Assembly: GCA_002367715.1 (NCBI GenBank) | Contig: DFDL01000075.1 | Span: 1-10,643, forward strand | DNA from: Actinobacteria bacterium UBA3028 | GTDB taxonomy: Bacteria; Actinomycetota; Actinomycetes; Nanopelagicales; Nanopelagicaceae | DNA length: 10,643 nucleotides | Reading direction: 5' to 3' | Shown: positions 1 through 5,808 of the stretch, piece after piece | Layout of the letters: each line of letters starts with the position of its first letter | How positions within the stretch are numbered: the first letter of the stretch is position 1 | Notes under the pieces: generated by a model | What the model was told of the DNA's origin: nothing | The model's database searches: none | Seen by the model: only the letters and a program-made list of their open reading frames with translations | Made by a program: the position numbers and the translations under genes

Positions 1-377
1 TTTGATGTTATCTCCCACCAGTCGCAACCAGTCTCTGAGCCTAGAAATATCCCTAAACAAGCAGTCTTGTGACAATTATTTATCAGCTTGCGCTGGATAT
101 ATTTATTCTCAGTTGCGGCTATTAGAAGTTCTTTAGGACTGGCGGTCTTTGCATATAGCTCACCCTTCTTCTCAAAGCCAGGAGGCGGCCATTTCTGTTT
201 TGGCTTTGGTGGTAATTTCTTCTTACGCTTCTTAGCAAGTGGTACCTTTTCCTGGCTTAAATCGGCGCTCTTTGAAATTGATGCGCTCTTACTAGTCGGT
301 GGTTTTGCACTCTGCGCATAAGCACCATTTGAAAGCGGCAAGGTAGCTATGATAAAAAGCGCGATTAGCCTTTTCAT
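1..377 (-). CDS. Secreted Lys/Pro-rich protein of unknown function (3' end beyond window)
   Basis: The frame is open from ATG at 377 to the left edge, giving 125 residues without a stop. Residues 1-21 look like a Sec signal peptide: MKR, a hydrophobic core (LIALFIIATLPL), then AYA before Q22 as a type I cleavage site. Residues about 22-45 are Ser/Ala/Lys-rich. Residues about 49-68 form a strongly basic Lys/Pro linker ending in WPPPGF. The part after about residue 76 looks folded and has cysteines at 102, 107 and 118 followed by DWWEITS. The start is supported by AGGTGG 8 bases upstream and by an ATGA overlap with the permease stop, so translation is probably coupled to the exporter. I do not recognise the family. 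The protein is probably exported and could be wall-associated through its basic linker, but that is inference. No lipobox cysteine is visible. Confidence 0.82.
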   Translation of the reverse strand, partial: MKRLIALFIIATLPLSNGAYAQSAKPPTSKSASISKSADLSQEKVPLAKKRKKKLPPKPKQKWPPPGFEKKGELYAKTASPKELLIAATENKYIQRKLINNCHKTACLGIFLGSETGCDWWEITS

Positions 378-1162
378 TTATTTGACCACCTAAAGGTTTT
401 GAGTGCAAGTAAAGTTCCAAGAATCGTCCAGACTATTAGGACCAGTGCAATCCTTGAGATCTCCCAATTTCCCGCAACTTCCTGCGTTGCAAAATCTTCT
501 GGCAAGAATACAGATCGCATACCTTGAGTTAACCACTTGAGCGGAAATATCGCAGCAAATTGCTGCATCCAGAATGGGAGAGTAGTAAAGACAAAGAAGA
601 CCCCGCTAAAGAACTGCAGAATAATGACAATCGGTGAGACGACAGCGGAGGCACCCCGGCCATTCTTCGGTACCGATGAGAATGCTATTCCTAGAATGGT
701 TGAGCAGGCGCTGCCAAGGAGAATTAGCCAGGTGAATCTAAACCACTTATCAAATGTAGTTGGTAGGTTTAAATCAAATAGTGCAGCGCCAAAGCCAATT
801 AACATTGCGATTTGAACAATCATTGCCGCAAAGACAACTATCGTCTTGCCAATAAAGTAGGAGATTGGTGAGACAGGAGTTCCACGAAGTCGCTTAAGAG
901 TTCCAAAATCTCGTTCTATCGGAATCATTATCGCCAGTTGCTGAAATCCGGTGTTTACAAGTCCAGATGCAATCATGCCAGCAACAAAATATTGACTAAA
1001 AGTTACGCCTGGTGCGAGCTCACCTTTAAATACTGAGCCAAAGATAAATAACAACATAACTGGGAAGAGGAGAGTAAATACAACTGACTCGCGCTGGCGC
1101 ATGAACTGCTTAATCTCGAGTCCACCTCGTAGAAAACCGACCTTTATAATATTTGGTCTCAT
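374..1162 (-). CDS. ABC-2 type transporter permease (DrrB-like)
   Basis: This 262-residue integral membrane protein has about six hydrophobic segments, near residues 27-45, 55-75, 103-127, 142-163, 173-193 and 234-254. Between segments 2 and 3 lies a cytoplasmic motif typical of ABC-2 exporters, E83-R-D-F-G-T-L-K-R-L-R-G-T-P. The family pairs as homo- or heterodimers with a separate ATPase to export drugs, lipids or glycoconjugates, or to act on self-protection substrates. The ATPase gene lies directly upstream with a 4-base ATGA overlap, so the two almost certainly form one complex. The start ATG at 1162 follows from that overlap. A GAG-containing Shine-Dalgarno upstream is weak, so coupling probably drives translation. 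The substrate cannot be read from sequence. Confidence 0.93.
   Translation of the reverse strand: MRPNIIKVGFLRGGLEIKQFMRQRESVVFTLLFPVMLLFIFGSVFKGELAPGVTFSQYFVAGMIASGLVNTGFQQLAIMIPIERDFGTLKRLRGTPVSPISYFIGKTIVVFAAMIVQIAMLIGFGAALFDLNLPTTFDKWFRFTWLILLGSACSTILGIAFSSVPKNGRGASAVVSPIVIILQFFSGVFFVFTTLPFWMQQFAAIFPLKWLTQGMRSVFLPEDFATQEVAGNWEISRIALVLIVWTILGTLLALKTFRWSNK
386..391 (-). promoter_or_regulatory. Shine-Dalgarno AGGTGG for the secreted protein
   Basis: On the minus strand AGGTGG sits 8 bases before the ATG at 377. It lies inside the last codons of the permease (Arg-Trp). A strong site at correct spacing, together with the ATGA overlap, fixes the start of the unknown secreted protein and argues that the frame is a true gene. 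Confidence 0.75.
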
Positions 1163-2028
1163 TTGTGGCCAATCATCTCAAGGTAGATATCTTCAAGAGA
1201 GGGTCTAATTATTGAAAGCTCTGGTATTTCGCCACTAAATCTCTCGGCAAGTTTGGCTACCTCTAAAGTAGGAGAGTCACTTTCAACCTCCTGCTTTATG
1301 CCATTTTCCAGCCAGGAAATCTTTGCCTTGGCATTATTGCGCCCGCCTAAGTTTTCGGGAGTAGCAATCTCAACTATCTTGCCATCAACAATTACTGCGA
1401 CTCGATCAGCCAGCGCTTCAGCTTCATCTAAATAGTGGGTGGTGAGAAGAATGGTTGTTCCTTCATCTCGAAGTTTGCGAATCAAATCCCAGAATGCGCG
1501 CCGGGCCTCTGGATCAAATCCGGTAGTAGGTTCATCTAGAAAGAGAATTTCAGGGTTGCCGATTATTCCAAGAGCAACATCCAATCTGCGCCGCTGGCCC
1601 CCCGAAAGGGTTGCGATTCGCGCATCTCTCTTCTCTTCTAGGCCGACTTCAGCAATTACCCGATCTGGATTTCTCGGATTTGAGTAGTAATTTGCAAAGT
1701 GTTTAACAGTTTCGGTCACCGATAAATCCTGTGAGTCATTAGTGGATTGCAGGACAATGCCTATTCGATCGCGCCAGGCCCAAGAGTTTTTATCGAGAGC
1801 GGCTGGATCTTGGCCCAAAACTTTCACATCCCCGCTATCTCTACTTCGATAGCCCTCAAGAATTTCAACTGTTGTGGTCTTTCCAGCCCCATTTGGCCCA
1901 AGGATTGCAAAAATTTCACCTACGACAACCTGTAGGTCGATTCCGGCTACAGCTAATTTCTTGCCCTCAGAGGCGCTCTTATAGCTCTTGGTAAGAGCCG
2001 AGATTTCGATTGCTAACTCATTTGCCAC
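1159..2028 (-). CDS. ABC transporter ATP-binding protein (DrrA/CcmA-like exporter ATPase)
   Basis: This is a 289-residue nucleotide-binding subunit with every canonical motif. Walker A is GPNGAGKT at 44-51, the Q-loop Gln is 94, the signature LSGGQ is 141-145, Walker B is ILFLDE at 161-166, and the switch His is 198 in TTHYLDEAEA. The C-terminal extension ending in SLEDIYLEMIG is typical of ATPases paired with ABC-2 permeases. ATP hydrolysis here would power export through the overlapping downstream permease. I chose GTG at 2028 because the domain begins at once (MANELAIEISALTKSY). The longer frame to 2106 would add 26 residues with no family look and would run into the divergent gene. A short AGGG lies 12 bases upstream of the GTG, which is not ideal spacing. 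The stop overlaps the permease start by 4 bases. Confidence 0.95.
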   Translation of the reverse strand: MANELAIEISALTKSYKSASEGKKLAVAGIDLQVVVGEIFAILGPNGAGKTTTVEILEGYRSRDSGDVKVLGQDPAALDKNSWAWRDRIGIVLQSTNDSQDLSVTETVKHFANYYSNPRNPDRVIAEVGLEEKRDARIATLSGGQRRRLDVALGIIGNPEILFLDEPTTGFDPEARRAFWDLIRKLRDEGTTILLTTHYLDEAEALADRVAVIVDGKIVEIATPENLGGRNNAKAKISWLENGIKQEVESDSPTLEVAKLAERFSGEIPELSIIRPSLEDIYLEMIGHK

Positions 2029-2053
2029 GTCGATATCTTGCCCTAAAAGTTGG

Positions 2054-2061
2054 GATATAGA
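2054..2061. promoter_or_regulatory. Candidate divergent promoter core (overlapping -10 boxes)
   Basis: The 57-base gap between the divergent starts at 2028 (minus) and 2086 (plus) contains GATATAGA. On the plus strand TATAGA (2056-2061) would give an RNA start near 2068 and an 18-base leader holding GAGAG (2072-2076) as Shine-Dalgarno. On the minus strand TATATC (2059-2054) would give a start near 2047 and a leader of about 19 bases. Neither box matches TANNNT at the last base and no -35 is evident, so this is a weak call based on position and symmetry. Confidence 0.35.
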
Positions 2062-2085
2062 GAATGCTCGCGAGAGAATAAGGCT

Positions 2086-2409
2086 GTGAGTCCACGTAGA
2101 AATCACCCCAAGAGATCCCCGAAGAGAGGGGCAAACTCAGAGGAAGAGCGCGATATTTCGCTCTCTAGTGAGAGTATCGAAGAACATTCTGAGGGAACAT
2201 ATCGAGTACGACGAATAACGGGCTCAACATCGACAAAGCCATATCGCTGTCCGGGCTGTGATCAATTAATTCCAACTGCAACGCCACATACAGTTGCTTG
2301 GCTAGAAGAAGATGTTGAATCGAGACGTCATTGGCACACAATCTGCTGGACCAAGCGCGAGGATAGAAGACCAAAGACTTTCAAATCAAAGGGTGCACCT
2401 CGATATTAG
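2086..2409 (+). CDS. Small putative zinc-binding protein, actinobacterial conserved type
   Basis: The protein has 107 residues. The N-terminus is basic (SPRRNHPKRSPKRG) and followed by an acidic Ser/Glu stretch (about 18-37). A conserved C-terminal half holds C55-P-G-C58, then H68, H82-W-H84 and C87. The CxxC plus HxHxxC arrangement suggests one bound zinc, although no metal can be proven from sequence. Proteins of this layout are widespread in Actinobacteria and often carry the label 'ATP/GTP-binding protein', but I see no P-loop. The role is unknown; the basic tails might suit nucleic-acid contact, which is inference. GTG at 2086 is chosen because family members begin with (M/V)SPRRN, and GAGAG lies 9 bases upstream. 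A TTG further upstream (2050) adds residues unlike the family. The gene ends 3 bases from the convergent aldehyde dehydrogenase. Confidence 0.85.
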   Translation: MSPRRNHPKRSPKRGANSEEERDISLSSESIEEHSEGTYRVRRITGSTSTKPYRCPGCDQLIPTATPHTVAWLEEDVESRRHWHTICWTKREDRRPKTFKSKGAPRY

Positions 2410-2430
2410 GTATTAACCAATTCCCTTTGA
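2386..2430. repeat. 8-bp inverted repeat across convergent stops (possible bidirectional terminator)
   Basis: TCAAAGGG at 2386-2393 is the exact reverse complement of CCCTTTGA at 2423-2430, with 29 bases between. The arms lie in the last codons of the two convergent genes and the loop holds both stop codons. A minor inner pairing (ACCT 2397-2400 with AGGT 2408-2411) is possible. In both genes the arm is read as Ser-Lys-Gly. The large loop and the lack of a T tract on the plus side make a classical intrinsic terminator uncertain. Confidence 0.4.
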
Positions 2431-3891
2431 ATGCAACGTCTTAATTGCAAACTTTATAAATTTATCTGCAAACTTACTTCGCCCAAATGTTGTAAAAACA
2501 ATTGGGATATTAAATATTGTCTTAACAACCGTTCTGGGATAAGTAAATTCGAGCAGCCCTTCAGGTCCATGAATTCGACCATAGCCGCTATCTTTCACGC
2601 CGCCAAAGGGCGCGGATGCAACTGCAGCAAAGGCAATTACAGAATTTATCGAGACCATGCCGCATTCGAGCTGCGCTGCAATCTTCTCGCCATTTCGCTT
2701 AGACCAGACCGATGCCCCAAGACCATATCTAGTGGCATTTGAAAGCCGGATCGCCTCTGCAATATCTGCAGTTCGATTGATCGCAAGAGTCGGACCAAAG
2801 GTCTCATCGGTAATAGCTGTTGAATCTTCTGGAACATCTACCATAATCACGGGCTCGACAAATGGCGCCTTGACCGAGTTAACTCCACCAACAACAAACT
2901 TTGCACCTTTTGCAGCTGCATCATCTAATTGTCCTTGAATAATTTTCAATTGTGAAGGCATTGTGGCGGGGCCATAGTTTCCATCTGCGCCGGGATGAAT
3001 ATCCTGTGCCAGCTCAGTAATTTTCTCAATGAATTTGTCAGCAACCTCAGTTACGACATAAACACGCTCAGCGCCAATACATGTCTGTCCAGCATTGGAC
3101 ATCGCCGACCAGAGCGCATATTCGGCGGCCCGATCGATATCGGCATCAGCTGCAACTATTACGGGATCTTTACCGCCGCATTCTAGAACTACAGGAATCA
3201 TTCGCTCGCCACATGAGGCCGCAACCTTTCGGGCCGTTCTAGTCGAACCAGTAAAAGCAATTTTATCTACTGCAGATTCGGTAAGGGACTTTCCGGTTTC
3301 GGGTAAACCAGTTACACATGTAAAAATCCCGGCAAATGGCGAAACGCTCGCAAAGCTTTCGGCGAGCCAATGTCCAACTCCCGGCGTGTATTCACTTGGT
3401 TTAAAGAGAACGGTATTTCCGGCCGCGAGTGCATATGCGATTGAACCCATCGGAGTAAAGATTGGGTAGTTCCAAGGTCCAATAACACCCACGACTCCGA
3501 GTGGAACTCTAGTTACATTTGTCTTCATGTTAAACATCAAGAGACCCGATGGTCGATGTTGTTTACCTAAGACAGCCGGAGCATGTTTTGCAGCCCATGC
3601 TAAATGTCCAAGTGCAAGTGTTGCCTCCAGGGTTGCATCACTTATTGGCTTGCCAGTTTCAGCGCGTACTAATTGAGCAATCTCATCTATATTTTTAGTT
3701 ATATGTGCGGCCCACTTGCGCAATACTTTTCTGCGGCCACTAAATCCAAGTGCCTGCCAGGCGGTACTGGCCACTCGAGCTCTCGCAACTGCATCAGACA
3801 CCTCATTAGGAGAGGTATTTGGATAGTTAGCCAATACGCTGCCATCTACTGGATTATGGCTGGCGAAGAACATTGATTCGGAGGTTTCCAT
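2413..3891 (-). CDS. NAD(P)-dependent aldehyde dehydrogenase
   Basis: The 492-residue length is normal for the ALDH superfamily, which oxidises aldehydes to carboxylates with NAD(P)+. Visible landmarks are PWNYP with Asn141, FKPSE (163-167), the cofactor loop FTGSTRTA (213-220), general base Glu237 in LECGGKDP, nucleophile Cys271 in GQTC, and ETFGP (363-367). The ECGGKDP and GQTCIGAERVYV wording recalls the GabD2-like (succinate-semialdehyde) branch, but the substrate is not certain. After the family's usual end there is a tail of roughly 35 residues alternating hydrophobic and Lys (for example FADKFIKFAIKTL) that could be an amphipathic membrane-touching helix. ATG at 3891 has no Shine-Dalgarno. 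A TAGTCT box exactly 6 bases upstream suggests a leaderless transcript. It is divergent from the hydrolase by 22 bases and convergent with the small zinc protein. Confidence 0.95.
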   Translation of the reverse strand: METSESMFFASHNPVDGSVLANYPNTSPNEVSDAVARARVASTAWQALGFSGRRKVLRKWAAHITKNIDEIAQLVRAETGKPISDATLEATLALGHLAWAAKHAPAVLGKQHRPSGLLMFNMKTNVTRVPLGVVGVIGPWNYPIFTPMGSIAYALAAGNTVLFKPSEYTPGVGHWLAESFASVSPFAGIFTCVTGLPETGKSLTESAVDKIAFTGSTRTARKVAASCGERMIPVVLECGGKDPVIVAADADIDRAAEYALWSAMSNAGQTCIGAERVYVVTEVADKFIEKITELAQDIHPGADGNYGPATMPSQLKIIQGQLDDAAAKGAKFVVGGVNSVKAPFVEPVIMVDVPEDSTAITDETFGPTLAINRTADIAEAIRLSNATRYGLGASVWSKRNGEKIAAQLECGMVSINSVIAFAAVASAPFGGVKDSGYGRIHGPEGLLEFTYPRTVVKTIFNIPIVFTTFGRSKFADKFIKFAIKTLHSKGIG

Positions 3892-3897
3892 TGCACA

Positions 3898-3903
3898 AGA
3901 CTA
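3898..3903 (-). promoter_or_regulatory. Candidate -10 box TAGTCT for the aldehyde dehydrogenase (leaderless)
   Basis: On the minus strand TAGTCT fits the actinobacterial TANNNT -10 pattern. Six bases (3897-3892) separate it from the ATG at 3891, so transcription would start at or next to the A of the start codon. No Shine-Dalgarno lies in the gap. No convincing -35 is seen. It shares bases 3902-3903 with the opposing box. Confidence 0.5.
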
Positions 3904-3907
3904 AACT
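3902..3907 (+). promoter_or_regulatory. Candidate -10 box TAAACT for the alpha/beta hydrolase (leaderless)
   Basis: TAAACT fits TANNNT and lies exactly 6 bases (3908-3913) before the ATG at 3914. The spacer TCTTTT has no ribosome-binding site, which suggests a leaderless mRNA. The box overlaps the aldehyde dehydrogenase box by two bases, so the two polymerases could not bind at once. A -35 is not recognisable. Confidence 0.5.
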
Positions 3908-3913
3908 TCTTTT

Positions 3914-4624
3914 ATGTCAGAGTTAATACGCCCGAGCACCGTGTTGCCTGCAAATCGCCGGCCAATAACAATTGAAACTGCAGATGGGCTCAGATTAGTC
4001 GGTGAGGTAGCTACGCCTATTGATGTACGGAGCACCTCAATTCTTTGCCTACATCCATTGCCTACCGCTGGCGGGATGATGGACAGCCATGTTTTTGCAA
4101 AAGCTGCGAATCGGTTGCCAGCACTTGCTGGAATTGAAGTAATTCGATTCAACACCAGGGGCACTACATCTAAATCCGGAACAAGCGAAGGTGTCTTTGG
4201 GGGCGGTGAATCAGAGAGATTTGATGTTGAGGCCGCTATCGAATATTGCTTCTCACAGTTACAAGTAGCGAAACTTTGGGTAGTTGGATGGTCCTTTGGA
4301 ACTGATCTTGCACTTAAGTTCGCCCGAGATCCTAGAGTCCTTGGCCTTATTCTTCTAAGTCCACCACTTAGAACTTCTAGCCCTAGTGATTTAGATTTTT
4401 GGGCAACTGATGGTCGAGCAATCACCGCTCTGATTCCAGAACACGATGACTATCTAAAACCTATAGAGGCAGAGTTGGCATTTAACTCGCTTCACCAAAT
4501 TAACTTAATAAGCGTTGATGGAGCCAAACATCTATGGGTTGGTGAGCCAGCTGTCTATCGAGTTCTCTCTGAGATTACAAAGTTACTGGCACCAGATAAG
4601 TTGCCGTTGCCAACCGAGTTTTAG
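3914..4624 (+). CDS. Alpha/beta hydrolase (COG2945-like)
   Basis: The protein has 236 residues, a compact single-domain size. The N-terminal strand region leads to CLHPLPTAGGMMDSHVF (45-61), resembling the HPHPxxGGxMDN motif of small COG2945-type hydrolases, whose His-Pro turn shapes the oxyanion hole. FNTRGTTSKSGTSEG (79-93) matches the following conserved FNxRGxGxSxG loop. The nucleophile elbow is G125-W-S127-F-G129. Asp178 or Asp179 (EHDDYLKP) and His206 (GAKHLW) are the likely triad partners. No signal peptide is seen, so it is probably cytoplasmic. The substrate is unknown; an esterase or thioesterase activity is typical of the fold. Its start lies 22 bases from the divergent aldehyde dehydrogenase, and its TAG stop overlaps the stop of the convergent membrane protein. 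Confidence 0.9.
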   Translation: MSELIRPSTVLPANRRPITIETADGLRLVGEVATPIDVRSTSILCLHPLPTAGGMMDSHVFAKAANRLPALAGIEVIRFNTRGTTSKSGTSEGVFGGGESERFDVEAAIEYCFSQLQVAKLWVVGWSFGTDLALKFARDPRVLGLILLSPPLRTSSPSDLDFWATDGRAITALIPEHDDYLKPIEAELAFNSLHQINLISVDGAKHLWVGEPAVYRVLSEITKLLAPDKLPLPTEF

Positions 4625-4634
4625 CTCTTATCTG
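4593..4634. repeat. 8-bp inverted repeat across overlapping convergent stops (possible bidirectional terminator)
   Basis: CAGATAAG at 4593-4600 pairs perfectly with CTTATCTG at 4627-4634 across a 26-base loop that contains both overlapping stop codons (TAG on plus 4622-4624, TAA on minus 4623-4621). Each arm is read as Asp-Lys near the C-terminus of its gene. The layout matches the repeat at 2386-2430. The stem is AT-rich, and there is no strong T tract, so terminator function is a guess. Confidence 0.4.
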
Positions 4635-5760
4635 CCTTTGGATATGCAACCTCATCAAGGATAAGCAGAACTGCAGCAGCAATTGGTACCGCCAAGATTC
4701 CACCAACTAGCCCAAGAAGTGAAGTTCCAATTAGCGCGGCAATTATGGTTACTAGCCCTGGAATCGAAAGTGCACGCTTCATAATTCTTGGAGTCAGAAT
4801 ATAGTTTTCAAATTGCACATAAATAATGTAAGAGCCTAAGGATATGACTGCGGTCAAAGGTGAGATTGTGAGTGCAATTATCGTGACAATTGTCATTCCG
4901 ATAAAGTGACCGATAAGTGGAATCAAGCCACATACAAAGACAACTAATGCCAGCGCTGACTTATAGGGAAGATCTAGCGTAAGCCCGAGAAGGAAGATAA
5001 ATAAGCTAGCAAAGAAGGAGATAACAATCTGGCCTCCGACAAATGCCCCGACTCGATAGATAATTGCATCGGTAATCTTTGCAACACGATCTCTGCGGCT
5101 CGCTGGAACTAAGCGGTATGCATCCTGAGTAACGGTTGGAAGCGCCGCCAAGAAGTAGAGAGTAAGAACCAAAATAGTAAGCGCTGAAAGTGCGCCAGAG
5201 ATCACGGCCTTGCCCACGCCTAGGACCCCACCAAAGGCCCCGATTACAAATTTGCCATCCTTGATTGAAGACTCGACTCTGCCCTGAATAGTGTCAACAA
5301 TTCCATAATTCTGATTTAGCGAATCAATTGTTGAATTGTTCTTTAATTCTGCGATTAATTGTGGGGCATTATTTATTAGGGCATTTACCTGATCAATAAT
5401 GAGAGGAGCTGCTATCCAGATAAAGATGCTAACAAATGTGATTACTGCAGCCACAGTCACGGCAACGGCAGCAATCCGATTTAAGCCTCGACGCATAAAT
5501 AAAAGCACTGCAGGGTTTAGGCCCATTGCAAAGAAGAGTGAAATTATGATTAAGACAAAAACCTGACTTGCTGAAGCAAATGCTTGAAGCAGGGTGATGG
5601 CGATTACCGCACCAGAGGCTGCAACAAAGCCAAAATAGAATGGATGTGAGCGATTTAGTGGCTCTCCAATAGCTCCAAAATCCTCGGCAACCACCCCACT
5701 CTTCTTCTCAATTCTCTTGGTGAGACCAGGTCGTTTGCTACTTGGATTTAACTTTGCCAT
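4621..5760 (-). CDS. AI-2E family transporter (PerM-like membrane protein)
   Basis: The 379-residue protein has a basic cytoplasmic N-terminus (about 1-38) followed by some eight hydrophobic segments, roughly 42-60, 66-88, 97-122, 184-208, 237-260, 265-296, 300-318 and 335-366. A soluble segment near 123-180 sits between the third and fourth. The C-terminal half shows family hallmarks: LDLPYKSALALVVFVCGLIP, the PLIG turn, YVQFENYILTPRIM with the conserved ENY-xx-P pattern, and GGILAVPIAA. The family (formerly UPF0118) is named for autoinducer-2 export in E. coli, and other members have been linked to Na+/H+ exchange, so the substrate is open. No lux genes are nearby. ATG at 5760 lacks a Shine-Dalgarno but has TAAAAT exactly 6 bases upstream, implying a leaderless mRNA. 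Its TAA stop overlaps the hydrolase stop by 3-4 bases. Confidence 0.93.
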   Translation of the reverse strand: MAKLNPSSKRPGLTKRIEKKSGVVAEDFGAIGEPLNRSHPFYFGFVAASGAVIAITLLQAFASASQVFVLIIISLFFAMGLNPAVLLFMRRGLNRIAAVAVTVAAVITFVSIFIWIAAPLIIDQVNALINNAPQLIAELKNNSTIDSLNQNYGIVDTIQGRVESSIKDGKFVIGAFGGVLGVGKAVISGALSALTILVLTLYFLAALPTVTQDAYRLVPASRRDRVAKITDAIIYRVGAFVGGQIVISFFASLFIFLLGLTLDLPYKSALALVVFVCGLIPLIGHFIGMTIVTIIALTISPLTAVISLGSYIIYVQFENYILTPRIMKRALSIPGLVTIIAALIGTSLLGLVGGILAVPIAAAVLLILDEVAYPKADKS

Positions 5761-5765
5761 GGCTT

Positions 5766-5771
5766 TATTTT
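5766..5771 (+). promoter_or_regulatory. Candidate -10 box TATTTT for the DUF4032 operon
   Basis: TATTTT fits TANNNT on the plus strand and would start RNA near 5778, leaving a leader of about 31 bases with the Shine-Dalgarno at 5793-5799. It overlaps the divergent box over 5767-5771. It is AT-rich, so a chance match is possible. Confidence 0.4.
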
Positions 5772-5772
5772 A
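5767..5772 (-). promoter_or_regulatory. Candidate -10 box TAAAAT for the AI-2E family gene (leaderless)
   Basis: TAAAAT on the minus strand is a near-ideal TANNNT box. Six bases (AAAGCC) separate it from the ATG at 5760, placing the RNA start at the start codon. There is no ribosome-binding site in that gap. No clear -35 is present. Five of its six bases are shared with the opposite-strand TATTTT box. Confidence 0.55.
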
Positions 5773-5792
5773 AGGGCGCGTTCAAGAAAAAT

Positions 5793-5799
5793 AGGAGAG
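5793..5799 (+). promoter_or_regulatory. Shine-Dalgarno AGGAGAG for the DUF4032 gene
   Basis: AGGAGAG ends 9 bases before GTG at 5809 and decides that start. The ATG at 5801 is only 3 bases from the AGGAG core and opens an 8-codon frame that stops at 5827, so it is not the gene start. Confidence 0.75.
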
Positions 5800-5808
5800 A
5801 ATGGGGTC

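Noticed and set aside
88..321. A 77-codon plus-strand frame near the left edge
   Set aside because: It is antisense to the signal-peptide gene at 1-377, which has a strong Shine-Dalgarno and operon overlap.
2050..2085. TTG at 2050 as start of the small zinc protein
   Set aside because: It would place the start inside the candidate -10 region and adds 12 residues not expected in the family, which begins (M/V)SPRRN.
2029..2106. Upstream extension of the ABC ATPase to ATG at 2106
   Set aside because: The extra 26 residues do not resemble the family, cover the divergent promoter gap and overlap the start of the small zinc protein. GTG at 2028 fits the domain start.
2431..2742. A 103-codon plus-strand frame inside the aldehyde dehydrogenase, and similar antisense frames over the other genes
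   Set aside because: They have no recognisable motifs and lie antisense to well-supported conserved genes.
3901..4425. A 174-codon open frame antisense to the hydrolase
   Set aside because: It lies over a clear alpha/beta hydrolase with a full triad, its translation is Ser/Arg-rich with no domain look, and there is no ribosome-binding site.
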